A stretch of DNA of 30,762 nt from an uncultured Bacilli bacterium (GTDB taxonomy: Bacteria > Bacillota_I > Bacilli_A > RF39 > UBA660), in NCBI GenBank assembly GCA_947630195.1, contig CANRGQ010000005.1:1-30762 (forward strand), in the 5' to 3' direction. The notes beneath the pieces are model-generated. The model did not search any database and had not been told where the DNA came from. It was given only the letters and a program-made list of their open reading frames with translations. Made by a program: the position numbers and the translations under genes. Below, piece after piece: positions 1 to 6,684 of this stretch (position 1 is the stretch's first letter; each line of letters begins with the position of its first letter).

Positions 1-157
1 TATTTAACGGTAGTTAATTGTATTTAACGGTAGTTAATTGTATTTAACGGTAGTTAATTGTATTTAACGGTAGTTAATTGTATTTAACGGTAGTTAATTG
101 TATTTAACGGTAGTTAATTGTATTTAACGGTAGTTAATTGTATTTAACGGTAGTTAA
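1..157. repeat. 20-bp tandem repeat array
   Basis: Seven identical copies of tatttaacggtagttaattg run from 1 to 140, and an eighth matches for 17 bases before diverging at 158. The array continues past the left edge, so its true length is unknown. Each unit contains a small inverted repeat, TTAAC-GGTA-GTTAA. Perfect identity between copies suggests recent expansion by slippage or unequal recombination. No ORF is apparent in it. Confidence 0.95.
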
Positions 158-195
158 CGGTCCTAAAAAGGACCGTTAAGGGAATTAAAAATTCC
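154..195. terminator. two consecutive hairpins closing the tandem array
   Basis: A perfect 10-bp stem (154-163 with 170-179, loop taaaaa) is followed directly by a 6-bp stem (181-186 with 190-195, loop aaa). A T-rich stretch follows on the plus strand. The first stem reuses the repeat's TTAACGG motif. It probably ends transcription entering from the left, and it may also end the minus-strand gene that stops at 206, although the T-tract is weaker in that direction. Confidence 0.5.
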
Positions 196-205
196 GATTT
201 AATTT

Positions 206-1663
206 TTATTTTATTATATATTTTCCATGCGTATCAGCTTTTGATGTTCCTGTCCATACAATTAAATCCATACTTATGAATTTATTTAACATTTTTACTG
301 CCGTAGGCTTACTTCTTTCAATTAGTTTAGCTGTTTCTTCTGATGTTATTTCTCCTTTGTCATAAAGTGTTGTTAACACTTTTCTTTCCGCATAATTTAA
401 ACTATCCCATACTTCTTTAATTTTACCATTTCTTAACATACTTTCTTCTTTTCTTTTACTACGAGTTACAATATTATTATCTAATACTAATAAAACTGAA
501 CTATGCTCTGGTTCTGTATATACTGGCTCTTTTAAAAAGAAGTTTTTCATTTCAATATAAATTCTTTTTACCCCTTCATTTAATTCTCTTACAATACCCA
601 TTTCATTTAATACTCTAGATATTTGAGGATTTCTAGAGTATCTTTTAGTTTTCATTGTATCTATAGTAACAAATCCCCCTAGTTTACCTGGACTTTTTAT
701 TTCTAATCTATCATCAAATAATTTAACAGTAATATAATCTCCATTATTACTATAATCTCTATGAATAACAGCATTAATTAAACCTTCAAACCAAGCAAAT
801 TCTGGATACTCTGGTACTGTTTCAAATATCCCATTAGGATTTAAATGGGTAAATTCTCTTAATTGAGAATTAATAAATTCTTTAGCGTTTTCTATTGTTT
901 TATAAAGGCATGAGTCAAAAGTTCTATCTTTAACGATATTCATTTCAGCTCCTAGCTGAAATGTATTTCCTTCAAACTTTAAAACTCTTACTCTAGCCCC
1001 AGGTAAGTATACTGTCGGATTTTTACCAAATAAAAGCATTCCCGCTTTAGTTAAATGTAAATCACCATCTTTTTCTTTTAAAAAGCCTCTCGCTTTTAAT
1101 AATTGTTCATTAGATACATCAGTATCTATTTTTTGTTTATATAACTCAACCATTTCTAAATCTACATCTTCTATAGAAGTATCTATTAATATTTCCCCTT
1201 CAAAATCTCTTTCCCTTCGATCATACTCTAAACTTCTTATTTGTTCTAAAGTTAATTTAATTGAAGAATCCCCTTCTCTATAATATACTTCATCTTTATT
1301 ATTCTTAACTATATAATTTATTTCTGGTTCTATATGAAATAATAATATATAATCATCTTCATTTTTATAATTTTTTATAGGTACTAATTCACACTTACAT
1401 ATTGGTGTTGGTTTTAAATAATTAGTTACTACTTTTTCACATTCATTTAACTTTTTAGTACCACAAAAATTAAAACCTTCAATTATACCTTTATCAGATA
1501 TACCTACTACTAAAGTACCTCCATTAGCATTAGCAAATGAAGCAATTTCATTTGCTAAATCTTGTAAAGATACTTTAGCACTCTTTCTTTCTAAATATAA
1601 ATTTTCTTGTCCACTACTTACATATTCTAATGTTAAACTACTATTAATACTTGATATTTTCAT
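206..1663 (-). CDS. Schlafen AlbA_2 / HATPase_c_4 protein (RecG-like regulator family)
   Basis: 485 aa. The N-terminus is a canonical AlbA_2 (Schlafen-type) domain: LERK at about 24-27, then an ASFANANGG-LVVGISD stretch at about 41-57. The middle and C-terminal part matches HATPase_c_4, with GLINAVIHRDYS and KSPGKLGGFVT, followed by a winged-helix-like tail. Such proteins are often annotated as predicted transcriptional regulators or ATP-binding, RecG-like proteins. Several Schlafen-family members act in phage defence or RNA binding, but the role here is unknown. The ATG at 1663 has a strong GGGGG ribosome site seven bases upstream. It has its own promoter and is followed by the hairpins at 154-195. 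It is the only one of the window's three relatives with a textbook AlbA_2 motif. Confidence 0.85.
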   Translation of the reverse strand: MKISSINSSLTLEYVSSGQENLYLERKSAKVSLQDLANEIASFANANGGTLVVGISDKGIIEGFNFCGTKKLNECEKVVTNYLKPTPICKCELVPIKNYKNEDDYILLFHIEPEINYIVKNNKDEVYYREGDSSIKLTLEQIRSLEYDRRERDFEGEILIDTSIEDVDLEMVELYKQKIDTDVSNEQLLKARGFLKEKDGDLHLTKAGMLLFGKNPTVYLPGARVRVLKFEGNTFQLGAEMNIVKDRTFDSCLYKTIENAKEFINSQLREFTHLNPNGIFETVPEYPEFAWFEGLINAVIHRDYSNNGDYITVKLFDDRLEIKSPGKLGGFVTIDTMKTKRYSRNPQISRVLNEMGIVRELNEGVKRIYIEMKNFFLKEPVYTEPEHSSVLLVLDNNIVTRSKRKEESMLRNGKIKEVWDSLNYAERKVLTTLYDKGEITSEETAKLIERSKPTAVKMLNKFISMDLIVWTGTSKADTHGKYIIK

Positions 1664-1674
1664 TATTACCCCCT

Positions 1675-1725
1675 ATGTATTGTTATTGATACATTAACTA
1701 TACTATATATTAAATATAAAGTCAA
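1675..1725 (-). promoter_or_regulatory. promoter and possible operator of the AlbA_2/HATPase gene
   Basis: On the minus strand, TTGACT (1720-1725) and TATAGT (1697-1702) are separated by 17 bases. Just downstream, over the predicted start of transcription, lies a short palindrome TGTAT-N8-ATACA (about 1677-1694) that could bind a repressor. Confidence 0.6.
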
Positions 1726-1750
1726 TATTTTTTGTATATTAAATTATACA

Positions 1751-1803
1751 ATTAAAAAACTGATAATATTTATCAACTTTTACATTAATATTTTTATCAG
1801 TTT
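1751..1803 (-). terminator. likely terminator of the surface-protein operon
   Basis: A perfect 10-bp inverted repeat (1757-1766 with 1794-1803, stem AAACTGATAA) is followed on the minus strand by a run of Ts. The 27-base loop is long and the stem AT-rich, so efficiency is uncertain. It lies downstream of the operon 3888 to 1926. Confidence 0.5.
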
Positions 1804-1835
1804 CTAATTTATCATTATACCTTATATCGAATCCT

Positions 1836-1930
1836 CGGCCGGTGCCGGTATTATAGATTTATATAATATAACAATTTTTAACCGGCACGCCTTTAATTTT
1901 CGCCATAATGCCGCCTTGGGCGATATTATG
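1836..1930. other. GC-rich segment with two inverted repeats after the surface-protein gene
   Basis: This stretch is markedly richer in G+C than its surroundings. It holds an 8-bp inverted repeat (GTGCCGGT at 1842-1849, ACCGGCAC at 1881-1888). It also holds a compact hairpin at 1904-1930: outer arms CATAAT/ATTATG, inner arms CGCC/GGCG, loop TTG. The hairpin overlaps the stop codon of the gene ending at 1926. In studied DGRs a GC-rich hairpin just downstream of the variable region assists homing, so its position fits that model. Confidence 0.55.
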
Positions 1931-3143
1931 CATTGCTCAAACTTGTTATTACGTATGGACTAGATTCTGTTCCATTTCCTACTAGTCCTGTTGTGGATGG
2001 TAGATAGAAGACTGGGCGAACCGTAGGCAAATAGGCCACATCGTTCCCGGACAAACTCCCGAAGGAGCCCACCTGCCATGCAACGTAATGGTCCCCGACG
2101 ATGCCATACCTAGTCATGGTCCATTCAGGATTGGTATATGTTGATGTTTTTCCGCTCATTGTGTTGGTAATATGAAGCCAACTATTTTTATTTGATGCAT
2201 ATGTCCATGAATTATAATAATCACTTTTATACATTAATCCTATTTGATATTGTCCTGTTGTTTTTGTCTTTGTTTCTGATGCTGCTGTTTCTGTTGTATT
2301 ATCTCCTTTCCACCAATATACTTTTGGGATTATTCCTTTTATTCCTGCTTCTAAACTATTATAAAATGTTCCATTTAATGTCGTTCTTACTGTATTATTT
2401 GCATGGTCCCAATCGTAATTTGAACTATCACTACTTGCCCATTTCTGATTTGTACTTGATGGTATTGCCTTTATTACCTTTAACATTCCTGCTTCTAAGC
2501 CTAAGTCTTTTTCTTCTGTTCCGTCGGTTACTCCTATTATCCTATATAAATATTCATTATTATTCTCTGTTCCACATTTTTCGGGATTTAGTGTTCCTCC
2601 TATGCATACGAAGTTATTTGTTACTTGATCTTTTGTTCCTTTAAATCTATATAATCCTTCTACTGCTACTCTGCTTCCTTGTTTTCCTTGTCCTATTGTT
2701 GTACCACTACCATAATATTCTCCACCTTGATTATCTAGGACTTCTAAGGCTGGTCTTCCTTTTCCAAAGTATAAAGTACAATATATTGTCTTTTTTGTTG
2801 TTATTGTAGCTGTATATGTGTTTTCGTTAAATGTTACATAGGGTTTTGTATCTCCTACATCAGTTCCATTTGCATCTTCACATTTTGTTCCTACATAGGT
2901 ATATTGTGCTTTATCAGGCCATTTACTCCTATTTTCTGGTTCATACCATTTGAAGTCGTTTTCTCCGCCACTTTGGACTTTTATTGATAATGTTTTATCT
3001 TTATTATTAAATACATCTACTGTTTTAATATCTTCAAAGACATTTGTGTGATTAATAAGCATATTTGAAATTGAATAACTTTCAAATATAATAATACCAA
3101 CAACAAATGCAATTAATAAATATATAAATACTTTCTTTTTCAC
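1926..3143 (-). CDS. membrane-anchored surface protein with DGR-like variable C-terminus
   Basis: 405 aa. A short basic N-terminus and one hydrophobic segment (about 4-22) anchor a long exported domain rich in Thr, Asn, Tyr and Trp. The C-terminal third (LYRIIGV ... WTMTRY ... VRPVFYL ... GTESSPYVIT) resembles the C-type-lectin-like display domains of Firmicutes and Mollicutes surface proteins. Residues 344-374 are adenine-poor and strikingly different in codon use from the rest of the gene. The start is GTG, set by GGAGGA (3151-3156) seven bases upstream. The gene follows the 243-aa membrane protein by 13 bases, so the two are cotranscribed. Function is inferred as ligand or host binding; no enzymatic motif is seen. 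A non-DGR member of the same family is the main alternative. Confidence 0.75.
   Translation of the reverse strand: MKKKVFIYLLIAFVVGIIIFESYSISNMLINHTNVFEDIKTVDVFNNKDKTLSIKVQSGGENDFKWYEPENRSKWPDKAQYTYVGTKCEDANGTDVGDTKPYVTFNENTYTATITTKKTIYCTLYFGKGRPALEVLDNQGGEYYGSGTTIGQGKQGSRVAVEGLYRFKGTKDQVTNNFVCIGGTLNPEKCGTENNNEYLYRIIGVTDGTEEKDLGLEAGMLKVIKAIPSSTNQKWASSDSSNYDWDHANNTVRTTLNGTFYNSLEAGIKGIIPKVYWWKGDNTTETAASETKTKTTGQYQIGLMYKSDYYNSWTYASNKNSWLHITNTMSGKTSTYTNPEWTMTRYGIVGDHYVAWQVGSFGSLSGNDVAYLPTVRPVFYLPSTTGLVGNGTESSPYVITSLSNA
1998..2123 (-). other. candidate DGR variable region (VR)
   Basis: This codes for residues 341-382. It keeps fixed residues W341, A355-W356, V358, G362, L364, V369 and V375-R-P-V-F-Y-L. 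The residues between change in the way expected if AAC/AAT codons of a template had been mutated at adenines. By eye only 15 of 93 coding-strand bases in codons 344-374 are A, in a gene otherwise rich in A. No template repeat and no reverse transcriptase are visible in the window, so they would have to lie elsewhere. Confidence 0.5.
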
Positions 3144-3156
3144 TTAATTTTCCTCC

Positions 3157-3888
3157 TTAACTTTTATTAAAATAGGCATAACATATATTTGGACCATCTG
3201 TTTCAAATGAAAAACCTTTACTTGTATCATAACTTATTTCAGTTTTAATATTATTTTCGGTATTACAATTTGATATGGTACTATCATATGTATATTGGCT
3301 TGTTGGGATTGTTTCTGTCATTGTATAATGTTTATTATTTTTATTATTAATTACCATTCCTAAGTCATCTTCAATTAAAGCAAACACAATTACATCATCT
3401 TGATTTAAATCTTTTCCATAATCATAATATATTCGACATACTACTTGATTTGGATTATCTTGAGATACTTCCACAGTTACGAGACCATCACTTGCTATAG
3501 AATATACTTTTTCTTCGGTCATTTTATAAGTTCCACTTGTTGGTATACAATTACTCTTTTTATCATTAACGACATATCCTGATACTAAGGCTGGTGTTCC
3601 ATCCATAATAGTATAATTTTTAGGATTAGTTATATCTTGAACATAAAACATTAAATTAACATCCGTAGTTCTATCAGTTAAAGGAGAAGTATCTCCTTTA
3701 CCAGCAAAGTTTCCAACTTTACCGGTAAATATAGGAACTGGATCTGTTTCATAATTATAATAAGCATAAGTATTCTTAATAATATTTTTAACTAATATTA
3801 AGACTAATGCTAAAATAATAAAACCCACTAATAAATAGACTTCTTTATGTTCTAAATGTTTTAATTTTTCTAGTCTTTCTTTAATCAT
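3157..3888 (-). CDS. single-pass membrane protein, unknown, surface-operon partner
   Basis: 243 aa, first gene of the operon. A charged N-terminus is followed by one strong transmembrane helix (about 19-36), then NTYAYYNYETD and a beta-rich exported domain with four Cys (one in SNCIP, one in VVCRI, one in SNCNT, one in NICYA) that could form disulfides. I recognise no named family. The shared anchor design and 13-base spacing suggest it is displayed with, or helps to present, the downstream variable-tail protein. The ATG has AAAAGGG six bases upstream. Confidence 0.65.
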   Translation of the reverse strand: MIKERLEKLKHLEHKEVYLLVGFIILALVLILVKNIIKNTYAYYNYETDPVPIFTGKVGNFAGKGDTSPLTDRTTDVNLMFYVQDITNPKNYTIMDGTPALVSGYVVNDKKSNCIPTSGTYKMTEEKVYSIASDGLVTVEVSQDNPNQVVCRIYYDYGKDLNQDDVIVFALIEDDLGMVINNKNNKHYTMTETIPTSQYTYDSTISNCNTENNIKTEISYDTSKGFSFETDGPNICYAYFNKS

Positions 3889-4092
3889 ATACTTCCCTTT
3901 TCTTATTTATTTTTATTATTTGTTATATTTATATAAATTATACAATTGTTATAAATACCGAAATAAAAATACAAATAAAATATTCCAATTAAGTCGCTTA
4001 TTGGTATATATTATAGTTATATTATATCTCAACTTATGCCATAAATCAATATCTCAAATAATGCCTATGTATAATTTTAGTGTGATTTAAAT
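3889..4092. promoter_or_regulatory. divergent promoter region with a repeated operator-like site
   Basis: For the minus strand, TATAAT lies at 3937-3942 with only a weak -35. For the plus strand, TATAAT lies at 4070-4075, about 18 bases before the ATG of the first XRE gene. Two 20-bp direct repeats of the form ATATCTCAA-N3-ATGCC (4024-4043 and 4049-4068), 25 bases apart start to start, sit immediately upstream of this -10. That is where a repressor such as the adjacent XRE proteins would bind. Binding is inferred. Confidence 0.5.
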
Positions 4093-4557
4093 ATGAATAA
4101 TTTAAAAACATTAAGAAAAGCAAGAAATTTATCACAAAAAGAAATTGCTAAAGATTTAAATATAAGTCAAAATGGATATTCGCAATACGAAACTGAAAAA
4201 AGAACTATGTCCACTATTACATTAAAAAAATTTGCTAGATATTTTAATACATCAATTGATTGCATAGTAGGTTTAACTGATATTATTACTAAATATCCCG
4301 AATCTAAAATTATCCCAATAAATTCTAATATGACTAGATTAAAAGATATAAGAGAAGATAAAGACTTACTTCAAAAAGATATTGGAAATATATTAGGTAT
4401 TACAAGAAGTGGTTATAAAGAAATTGAAAGATGCGCCAATGATATACCTATTAATAAATTAATTAAACTTGCTTTATTTTATAATGTTCCTATTGATTAT
4501 ATATTATACGCAACTGATGAAAGAATACCTCATAAAAGAAAAATAAATTTTATTTAA
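4093..4557 (+). CDS. double-HTH XRE-family regulator
   Basis: 154 aa built from two consecutive helix-turn-helix XRE (Cro/C1) domains: residues about 1-62 (LRKARNLSQKEIAKDLNISQNGYSQYE) and about 81-142 (IREDKDLLQKDIGNILGITRSGYKEIE). No other domain is present. No ribosome binding site precedes the ATG, and the predicted leader is only about 10 bases. It likely controls itself and the neighbouring genes through the direct repeats upstream. It is a paralogue of the next gene; both end in DERxPHKRK. Confidence 0.85.
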   Translation: MNNLKTLRKARNLSQKEIAKDLNISQNGYSQYETEKRTMSTITLKKFARYFNTSIDCIVGLTDIITKYPESKIIPINSNMTRLKDIREDKDLLQKDIGNILGITRSGYKEIERCANDIPINKLIKLALFYNVPIDYILYATDERIPHKRKINFI

Positions 4558-4576
4558 ACCTTAAAGCGACATACAA

Positions 4577-4605
4577 TTAACAACTTTTATCATGTTTTAT
4601 ATAAT
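4577..4605 (+). promoter_or_regulatory. promoter predicted to give a leaderless mRNA
   Basis: TTAACA (4577-4582) and TATAAT (4600-4605) are separated by 17 bases. The ATG of the next gene is at 4612, six bases after the -10, so transcription should begin at or next to the start codon. No Shine-Dalgarno sequence is present, which agrees with leaderless translation. Confidence 0.6.
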
Positions 4606-4611
4606 TTTTTT

Positions 4612-5064
4612 ATGAACAGATTAAAAGTGTTAAGAAAAGAGAAAAACATTTCTCAAAAAAATATTTCTGAAGATTTAAAAATTAGTCAAATTAATTATTC
4701 AAGGTATGAAACTGAAAAAAGAGCCATACCTTTAAATAAATTAAAAGATTTTGCTAATTATTTTAAAGTATCTATAGACTATTTATTAGGACTTACTCTA
4801 ATAAAAAATGAATATAAACCTTCTAAGATATTTCATACTAATTATAATATGAATAGACTTAAAGAAATTAGAGAAGATAGAGATCTAATTCAAGAAGATA
4901 TAGGCAAAGTCTTAGATATGAGTAGAAATGGTTATGCTGAATATGAAACTGGCGCTAAAAACATTCCTGTTTATAAATTAATTAAACTAGCTATATATTA
5001 TAATGTTCCTATTGATTATATATTATATTTAACAGATGAAAGAGTTCCTCATAAGAGAAAGTAA
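4612..5064 (+). CDS. double-HTH XRE-family regulator, paralogue of the preceding gene
   Basis: 150 aa with the same architecture as the preceding gene: HTH domains at about 1-60 (LRKEKNISQKNISEDLKISQINYSRYE) and about 80-140 (IREDRDLIQEDIGKVLDMSRNGYAEYE). The two genes arose by tandem duplication, and the two domains within each probably by an older internal duplication. Each gene has its own promoter, so they may bind different operators or form heterodimers. The gene just downstream encodes a HATPase-type protein that they may control. Confidence 0.85.
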   Translation: MNRLKVLRKEKNISQKNISEDLKISQINYSRYETEKRAIPLNKLKDFANYFKVSIDYLLGLTLIKNEYKPSKIFHTNYNMNRLKEIREDRDLIQEDIGKVLDMSRNGYAEYETGAKNIPVYKLIKLAIYYNVPIDYILYLTDERVPHKRK

Positions 5065-5078
5065 CTCTTTATTTTTTT
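5053..5078 (+). terminator. weak terminator after the second XRE gene
   Basis: A 5-bp stem (AAGAG 5053-5057 with CTCTT 5065-5069) overlaps the stop codon and is followed by seven Ts (5072-5078). The short stem suggests partial read-through into the next gene, which also has a TATAAT of its own at 5102-5107. Confidence 0.4.
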
Positions 5079-5129
5079 ATACAATATTATCATTTTTGTT
5101 ATATAATATTACTTAAAGGGGAATTGTTT

Positions 5130-6083
5130 ATGAATGATAATATTGATTATAATCAAAAATATATTGAAAAGTTATATAAAGAAATTTATGCAAATATTAA
5201 ATATGAAACTACAGTATCTATAAATCAACAATTAACATTTAATTATATTAAAGATGCTTTTAATGAAGTTAATATTGATATAAATGATAATAGTATTAAA
5301 AAGAATTTACATTTAAAAAATGAACAAGACCAATATACTAATTTAGCACTTTTACTATCTGACCAAAATCCATTTACTATAAAAGTTGCTTCTTATGAAT
5401 CAACTTCTAAAACTAATTTTTTAGATAGAAAAGAATTTAGTGGTTCCTTATTGGAAATATATGATAATGCTTTAACTTATTTAAAAATTAATTCGGCAAC
5501 TTATGGCTTAATAGATAATTCAATAAGAAAAGATATAGAGGAATATCCTGAATTTGTTTTAAGAGAAATTATTTTAAATTCTCTAATCCATAGAGATTAT
5601 TCCACGATTACTTCTAATATTATAAATATATATAAAGATGAAGGCATAGAATTTATTAGTTATGGTTCTTTATATGGAAATATAACAATTGAAGATGCCC
5701 TAGCAGGCCTATCAACATCAAGAAATCCTTATTTACAAGCTATATTTATGCGTTTAAAAAGAGTTGAAGCAATCGGAAGTGGTTTAAAAAGGGTAAATGA
5801 ATATTATAAAAATATTAATTTAAATTTAGAAATTAATGCCCTACCAGCTTCATTCGTTGTTAAACTTCCAAGAATAACTTTAATAGAAAATGATGATGAT
5901 AATAAGGAAGAAAAAACAATTATTAATTATTTAAATAGTCATAATGAAGTAACCAGAAAAGAAGCCGAAAAGTTAATAAATAAAGAAAAAACCACAACTT
6001 CCATAATATTAAACAAAATGGCTGATAATAATATTATTAGTAAAATAGGAAATGGCCCTAGCACAAAGTATATATTAAAATAG
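5130..6083 (+). CDS. HATPase_c_4 protein lacking the AlbA_2 domain
   Basis: 317 aa from the ATG at 5130, chosen because AAAGGGG (5115-5121) lies eight bases upstream; a TTG at 5124 is too close. It contains the HATPase_c_4 core (FVLREIILNSLIHRDYS, then AIGSGLKRVNEYYK) and a C-terminal winged helix (EVTRKEAEKLINKEKTTTSIILNKM). The AlbA_2 module found in the other two relatives in this window is missing. The N-terminus instead starts inside the linker region of that family (INQQLTFNYIKDAF, then LHLKNEQDQYTNLALLLSDQNP). It may be a naturally short form or a partner of the XRE genes. The catalytic state of the ATPase fold is not clear by eye. Confidence 0.7.
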   Translation: MNDNIDYNQKYIEKLYKEIYANIKYETTVSINQQLTFNYIKDAFNEVNIDINDNSIKKNLHLKNEQDQYTNLALLLSDQNPFTIKVASYESTSKTNFLDRKEFSGSLLEIYDNALTYLKINSATYGLIDNSIRKDIEEYPEFVLREIILNSLIHRDYSTITSNIINIYKDEGIEFISYGSLYGNITIEDALAGLSTSRNPYLQAIFMRLKRVEAIGSGLKRVNEYYKNINLNLEINALPASFVVKLPRITLIENDDDNKEEKTIINYLNSHNEVTRKEAEKLINKEKTTTSIILNKMADNNIISKIGNGPSTKYILK

Positions 6084-6117
6084 ATATATTTGTTATTATA
6101 TGAAAGTGTCCGTTATC

Positions 6118-6313
6118 TTGACAAATAGAGCAATAATGCTATAATAATAGACACTAATTGAAGGGGAATATGTAATTTAGTATTGCATATATAATTAAAA
6201 TTAGTATATAATATTCATATAAGGAAAAGAGATGTCTAATTTATGTTAGATACTCTCAGTCCATAATAGACGGTATTGAGCATCTATCATAACTGGTAGA
6301 TGCTCTTATATTT
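6118..6313 (+). ncRNA. candidate antisense RNA (antitoxin) region
   Basis: Two plausible plus-strand promoters lie here: TTGACA (6118-6123) with a 16-base spacer to TATAAT (6140-6145), and TTGCAT (6183-6188) with an 18-base spacer to TATAAT (6207-6212). Neither leads to a real ORF; the nearest ATG is followed at once by TAA. Both would yield RNAs of about 95 to 165 bases ending at the hairpin 6278-6305. They run convergently toward the small hydrophobic gene on the other strand, as type I antitoxin RNAs often do. Confidence 0.45.
6278..6313 (+). terminator. 9-bp hairpin terminator
   Basis: GAGCATCTA (6278-6286) pairs perfectly with TAGATGCTC (6297-6305) across a 10-base loop. It is followed by ttatattt on the plus strand. 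No T-run follows on the minus strand, so minus-strand transcripts probably continue through it. Confidence 0.65.
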
Positions 6314-6377
6314 AGTCTCGATGAAGAATGTATGCTATCACTACAAGAGCGATAATAAGACCAACAATGTAGTCCAT
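6312..6377 (-). CDS. 21-aa hydrophobic peptide, candidate type I toxin
   Basis: The ATG at 6377 opens a 21-codon frame: MDY, then about 15 hydrophobic residues (IVGLIIALVVIAYIL), then a polar HRD end. This is a single membrane-spanning peptide resembling in size and character the small type I toxins (Ibs, Fst, TxpA-like), although no close homologue can be named. A GAAAGGA ribosome site lies ten bases upstream. A seven-codon leader frame (ATG at 6403, stop 6382-6380) ends just before it, suggesting translational coupling. The strong GGAAGGAGGG at 6404-6413 is best spaced for another ATG at 6396 in a hydrophilic 46-codon frame, which is an alternative reading. Confidence 0.45.
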   Translation of the reverse strand: MDYIVGLIIALVVIAYILHRD

Positions 6378-6499
6378 TTTTACAATATCCTTTCATTGGA
6401 CATCCCTCCTTCCAAATTAATAATAAAAATTTTTTTCAAAAGATTAAAATTAAATGGACTGAGGTTAAGCATCTAACAACATAGACATCTCTTGTATCA

Positions 6500-6529
6500 A
6501 TTATAATATATGTAACATTAATATTACAA
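6500..6529 (-). promoter_or_regulatory. promoter of the candidate toxin mRNA
   Basis: On the minus strand, TTGTAA (6524-6529) and TATAAT (6500-6505) are separated by 18 bases. The predicted transcript starts at the outer edge of the right-hand inverted repeat, giving a leader of about 115 bases. Confidence 0.55.
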
Positions 6530-6570
6530 GTGTTATTTACATATATTATAAAGTTCTTTTATTATATCAA

Positions 6571-6639
6571 AAAATTATTACATCCAAACGTAATAATTTT
6601 TATTTTTTGAAAGTTATTACGGTTAAACGTAATAACTTT
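6571..6639. repeat. paired hairpins, left copy
   Basis: Two perfect 11-bp stems with 8-base loops: 6571-6581/6590-6600 and 6610-6620/6629-6639, nine bases apart. The consensus is AAAGTTATTAC-N8-GTAATAACTTT. The same paired arrangement recurs at 12516-12584. The right arm of the second hairpin overlaps the -35 of the next gene. Confidence 0.9.
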
Positions 6640-6665
6640 ACAAATAATGAATAATAATATATAAT
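6637..6665 (+). promoter_or_regulatory. promoter of the AAA/DUF4143 gene
   Basis: TTTACA (6637-6642) and TATAAT (6660-6665) are 17 bases apart, and the ribosome site follows. The -35 lies inside the hairpin arm, so hairpin formation or a bound protein could affect expression. Confidence 0.6.
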
Positions 6666-6684
6666 AGTTATAGAGGTGAATATT

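Larger units (their letters stand above)
6228..6492. repeat. imperfect inverted repeat enclosing the small hydrophobic gene
   Basis: 6228-6264 and 6454-6492 are inverted copies. They share AGAGATGTCTA at the outer end, GTTAGAT in the middle and CTCAGTCCAT at the inner end. A minus-strand transcript crossing both could fold its 5' end onto its 3' end. Alternatively they are terminal repeats of a small insertion. Confidence 0.7.

Noticed and set aside
2192..2644. 150-codon plus-strand frame rich in Leu and Tyr
   Set aside because: It is the reverse reading of the surface-protein gene; its low-complexity Leu/Tyr content is an antisense artefact.
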